A DNA stretch of 64,000 bases, from positions 1,574,193-1,638,192 of the forward strand of contig QEOQ01000316.1 in NCBI GenBank assembly GCA_010279815.1, written 5' to 3'. This document shows, in pieces, positions 59,901 to 64,000 of the stretch. The stretch comes from Brachionus plicatilis. Lineage: Eukaryota > Rotifera > Eurotatoria > Ploima > Brachionidae. The stretch's first letter is position 1. The number at the start of each line of letters is the position of its first letter. Made by a program: the position numbers and the translations under genes. A model generated the notes under the pieces. It saw only the letters and a program-made list of their open reading frames with translations. It had not been told where the DNA came from and ran no database searches.

Positions 59901-62900
59901 AAGAAATAGCAAGGAGAGGACCCCGAGAAGTTTGAGATGGCCATTTACCTCCTTTTCAGTCCCGTGTAGCGTAGTTATGACAAAAATAAAATAAAAATTA
60001 ACAAAAATTTTATCTGATAAAGACAAACAGAAAAGAATTTTTTTTTGGAATAATCACAAGACAAGTAGATTCAGCATAAAAAATTTCTAATAGGTTTAGA
60101 GTGATATTTTTTCTTAACATTGGTGTTTATAATTGTTTTTGTGTGGAAATGTGATTCACTTTTTAAAAAAAATCATATTACACACGATAACTTAGAAAAA
60201 ATTGGTAATAAAAAATTGACTTAACAAAGACTATTTTCATCATTAAGGAAATCAGTTTCTGGAAATTTTATACTTTTCCAAATTTTTGTGAACACTTTGC
60301 TTTTAGTGGCTGTTTGCATCTAAATTTTTTATTTATTTTAAAAATAATTTTGGAAAAGAAAATCTGATTTAAAGGAAAAATAGAAACAACTCAAAGTACA
60401 AAACCAAGTTTGATTCGATTCCAAGCCTACCAAACTTAGAGAAAAAAATTTAAACAGTGTAAATACAAAAAAAAAAAATTAATTTTCTATTTCAATTGTA
60501 TTTTTTAAAAATCTTTTAAGTTTTTTTAACATAATTTGTCGAAAAATTCGTTACAAATTTACAAGTTATTTTCTGATTTATTAGAAAATATATTGTTTCG
60601 CTTTACTTATATTTTAAATAATTTAACTTTGGGATTGTTTATTGCTTTAAAAAAAGATTTTTTTTTTTCCCTTTAATATTTTAAAATTATTAAAAATATG
60701 CTAAACATAAAAACAATTTTGATTTGAATAAGAATTTTTTTACCTCAGACTTATTTACAGTTTTTAATATTTTTTAACTCGTCTTAACAAAAACTAGAAC
60801 CTTAATCATTTTATTAAATTAACCTGCCAGAAAAAAAATTGAAAAATGATTTTTAAAAAAATAAAAATTTTTCAATGATCTTCATTTTCTCTTCATCTAT
60901 TAATGAACTGTATTAATAAATAAAAATGCATACCTTTCATTAGATAAGATACATTTTCCGTGCTTACAAAGACCTTCTTTGCATATATTGTCATCAAGTT
61001 GGACAGCTATTTCACAGTGAAGACCAATAAATCCAGGCGGACAAAAACAAATATACTCCGAAACACTATTTCTTTTTTCGAAACAAATTCCGTTGTTGAT
61101 ACACGGATTTGAATTGCAAACAGATTGGGTCAAATTCGAAAAAAAAGCTTCAAATTTAAATAAATAATTTTAATCAATTCAATTTATTTTTATTTAATAA
61201 TTTCTTACGGATATCACATTTTTTTCCCACAAAGCCATAGTCACATTTGCATTCAAAGTCATAGTCATTTTGTTCAAAACATTTTCCGTTTACACACGGA
61301 TCCGAAAAGCATGTGTTCAGTTTTGTCTCACAATGTAAGCCAGTGAAGCCGGGTGCACATTTACACAAGTAATCTTTGCCGAATGAATTGACTTGTTCAC
61401 ATGTGCCATGTTGACCACAAATACCAGTCGAACATGGATGGGACTTGCAGCTGTCTCCAGTAGTTCCATCTCGACACTTGCAATAATAGCCACCCTCTTC
61501 TTTTAACAAACACTGACCAGTTCCACAAACATTGTCTTTGGAGCAGATGTTCTTCTCACAAAATATTCCAAAATGGTTCACAGGACATTTGCAGACAAAG
61601 CCCTCTAGATGCGGCGATTCAATGCACTTGCCATTGTTCAAGCACAAATTGGCTTTACAGTATTTTTTGGTCAACATTATGTCACATCTTGGACCAGTGT
61701 AATTGGACAGACAGTAGCATCTGTAGCCCATATTTTCTGCCAGATTTACACATATTCCCTTTAGACATGGATTACTTTCACAAGGTTCGATTCGCTTTTC
61801 ACATCTTTCACCGGTAAATTCGGGCTTACATAGGCACTCATCCAAATTTTCCAAGCATATGCCATTATTTTGGCACTTGATCTCGCTACATTTGGACAAA
61901 CGAGCCTCGCATCTCTTTCCAGTCCATCCTCTTTGGCAAAAGCATTTAAAACCAAAGTCCATTTTGTCACATTTTCCATTGTTTAAACAAGGATTTTGTT
62001 CGCAAGGATCAATGCTACTAGGAGTCGATGAAGCTGCATTTGTTGAAAAAATAATTTCGCCATTATTGTCTTTTTATTAAATTTAAATTAATAAATTTTT
62101 GAAAATGTCTATTTTTTTCTCATTAATCTTACCGATAAAATCATAATAGGCTCTAAAGCCATTTGAATTGACATTAGCCACTGATGAACGAAATAATACT
62201 AGTAGTTCATTATCAAGGGATGTTGTGGTGTTGGGTCCTTGAGAGCAGCAGTAGCGTGGTCCGCCTTGATAAAAAATTTCCTGATTGTCCCTTATTTCAA
62301 GCCAGTCTTGATCACATGGGCCGTATGTGCTCGAAAATTCACATGTTGTGGAAAATATTTTGGAAAATGTCAAGCGAACTCGGTACCCAGCAGGAGCCTA
62401 TATTAATTATTAAAATTTTTTTATTAAATAATTAATAAATTATTTTTAGTAAATATTTATTTTGATTTTTTTACTTTGATAAGCCAGTTGCATGAAATAA
62501 AGCCAGGATAATAAAGTGGATAATTTGGAGTCTCTAAAATTCCGGTCAAGTTGTTCATGAGGCCACCACAGAGTCCATTCGAAGGAGCCACTTGGTCACA
62601 AAATTCTCCACTAAAACCATCCGGACACAAACACTTTCTACAATCTTTCGGATTTTGATAGCCTCCACGCTGACAAGGAACAGAAAAAGGACACCTATCT
62701 TTAGCAAAAAAATTATTAAATTTTCAAACTTGGTTTACTTTAAAATTTACTTTGACAATAAACATTATTAGCTGTCTTAATATCACTAAAAGACAAATCG
62801 TTTCGTTGACCGATAGTTCTTTGGTAGCGTTTATCTTTAGGAGTAATGGTTGCTTTATTATTAGCAGAAAAAGACTTGGAATAAATTATTTAGAAAAAAA

Positions 62901-64000
62901 AAATTTTTTTATTTGCCATTAAAAATTTACCAAACTACCATAATGCATGTCAGATGCGAGATCATAGGGAACGCCGAATTTAGATATTTCATTGTCTGAA
63001 TATTTTTCAAAATTAATCTCACCATATCTGGCAATGTTATCACGAATAATGTCAATATAGTCGTCGCGGTCAGGCCGCGATTGCTCGTGAAAAAATCCTA
63101 ATGTGTGACCAATTTCATGCAGAACAGTTCCTCTATGGATACAACCTGGACCCAATGAGAGCTCTTGATACTTGGAATTCTTTAGGAAACCAATTGGTGA
63201 CCAGCAACCCTGACCACGTATCACTCTCAAATAGTGAGCTTGGGTGTCCACATTGAAAATTTCCCTAAATTCTAAACAAGTATTTTCTTCCCATCTTTTG
63301 AATGCGTCGCGGATAATCTTTTTCTCATTATCAGCTTTTTAGAGAAAAAAAATAGATTTTTTTAAAAGAAAAAAATATTTTTGGAAAAAATTTATTTACT
63401 GTATTTTGAGTCCAAGTGGAAGTGAATGGGCATGTACCACCTATGGACTGTGTTCCTAATTACTTTTCTTACATTGGGCTCATCGTAACTCTTTGGCAAA
63501 TATTTGCTAAATATTCGGTAAGCCTGCGGCTTTGAGAGAACAATGTCACTTTCAAATAGTCCATCGGGCGACACATCCAGTGGATTTAGATAGACTTGGT
63601 CAAAAAATTTCATTGAATCAAACCCATGTGGCTCTTGATCAGCTTTTATCTGATACAATGAAGTAAGCATGTAATTAAGAACTGTTTTGGTATCCTCTAC
63701 AGAACGACCTTTGGCTAGATTGGAAAAATCAATTGATTTTGTAGATAAAACATCATCGAACACTTCGTTTATTATGGATGCCATTCGAGCTTTTTCCTTG
63801 ACCAAGGTCAGCTTTTTTTTTAATTTTTCCAATCGGTCCACTGTTGAGTTCCGTGTGGTAGTGATTGGCGACACAGAGCTGATCACTTTAGTCTTAAATT
63901 TTCTTAAATTTTTTTCTAAACCTTTGATTGATTTTGTGGAAAGTAAAGCGGGAAAGTTGGAATAAACCGAATTGTTTATGATTTTTATCATGTCATTTTC
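56954..64000 (-). CDS. Astacin-CUB-EGF-hemopexin metalloprotease, 5'-truncated by window
   Basis: Exons on the minus strand: 64000 (open) to 63400, 63334-62931, 62874-62751, 62698-62475, 62397-62133, about 62069-61209, 61147-60934, 59395-59240, 59190-58206, 58150-57646, 57597-57449, 57399-57243, 57186-56954; all junction phases agree, about 1625 residues in the window. Order: a propeptide-like region (1-190), an astacin domain with HEIGHTLGFFHEQSRPD (three zinc His, catalytic Glu) and the Met-turn YDLASDMHY, one EGF, a CUB domain, about 15 EGF repeats (for example CEQNPCLNNGKC, CAPGFTGLHCE), then a C-terminal region with hemopexin-like repeats (LFPGIEIDIDAIVYD with ILIFKENKYWTF, and a second LFPNNIG with KFYFF). 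The first part is tolloid/BMP1-like. The signal peptide must lie beyond 64000. A secreted matrix-processing protease is inferred. The EGF split by the 1.5-kb intron is rebuilt with its Cys spacing intact. Confidence 0.85.
59396..60933 (-). other. 1.5-kb intron of the astacin gene
   Basis: The longest intron of this gene, AT-rich, with one islet of higher GC at about 59908-59985 (GGAGAGGACCCCGAGAAG, AGTCCCGTGTAGCG) that I cannot identify. The exons on both sides complete one EGF repeat, so no exon seems to be missing. Confidence 0.6.

Noticed and set aside
59240..60934. Splitting the astacin/EGF locus into two genes at the 1.5-kb intron
   Set aside because: The exons on both sides are phase 2 and together complete one EGF repeat with normal Cys spacing, and no start or stop codon context supports a break.

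Overview
The window is very AT-rich nuclear DNA from a small invertebrate animal. Genes are split by short GT-AG introns (about 33 to 220 nt, plus a few of 0.5 to 1.5 kb filled with repeats), and 3' ends carry AATAAA-type signals. The ortholog set is metazoan: OTUD5, IQGAP, PDE9A, MYORG-type GH31, selenoprotein S, SMIM12, ENOPH1 and a tolloid-like astacin. Base composition, intron style and the many secreted EGF/ShK proteins would suit a monogonont rotifer such as Brachionus. That assignment is inference from general knowledge, not from a search.

Layout. 1831-3043 (+) is the C-terminal part of an OTUD5 deubiquitinase. 5890-16432 (-) is a complete IQGAP scaffold in 17 to 18 exons. 21531-24788 (+) is a PDE9A-type cGMP phosphodiesterase whose seventh intron holds a transposon-like repeat and an assembly gap. 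25224-26760 (+) is a gustatory-receptor-like membrane protein. 28131-28811 (-) is an N-terminal-RASSF-like RA-domain protein. 34006-35757 (-) is a small secreted EGF/ShK protein. 36126-38280 (-) is a MYORG-like glycosidase. 39511-42729 (+) is a tight head-to-tail group: selenoprotein S, SMIM12, ENOPH1 and a possible TEN1-like OB-fold protein. 43054-44915, 47549-51530 and 55124-55819 (+) are three more secreted EGF/ShK proteins, two of them with long Ser/Thr-rich stretches. A dead LINE and a GC-rich hAT-type MITE lie at 52.1-53.9 kb. 56954 to beyond 64000 (-) is one large gene encoding an astacin protease, CUB, about 15 EGF repeats and a hemopexin-like C-terminus.

Themes. (1) Extracellular, cysteine-rich secreted proteins make up much of the right half; the ShK/EGF modules sit on symmetric phase-0 exons and are still being duplicated (a 503-bp exon+intron unit three times, a 99-bp coding repeat eleven times). 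(2) Selenoprotein S keeps its penultimate UGA codon as selenocysteine, with a candidate SECIS element just downstream. (3) Introns and spacers are seeded with small inverted-repeat elements whose target duplications point to different superfamilies: TA (mariner-like), TTAA (piggyBac-like) and 8-bp (hAT-like). (4) The astacin-CUB-EGF-hemopexin protein, supported by an unbroken run of compatible intron phases, is the most unusual gene product in the window.

All exon borders were read by eye from splice signals and from remembered family sequences; no alignment or transcript data were available.
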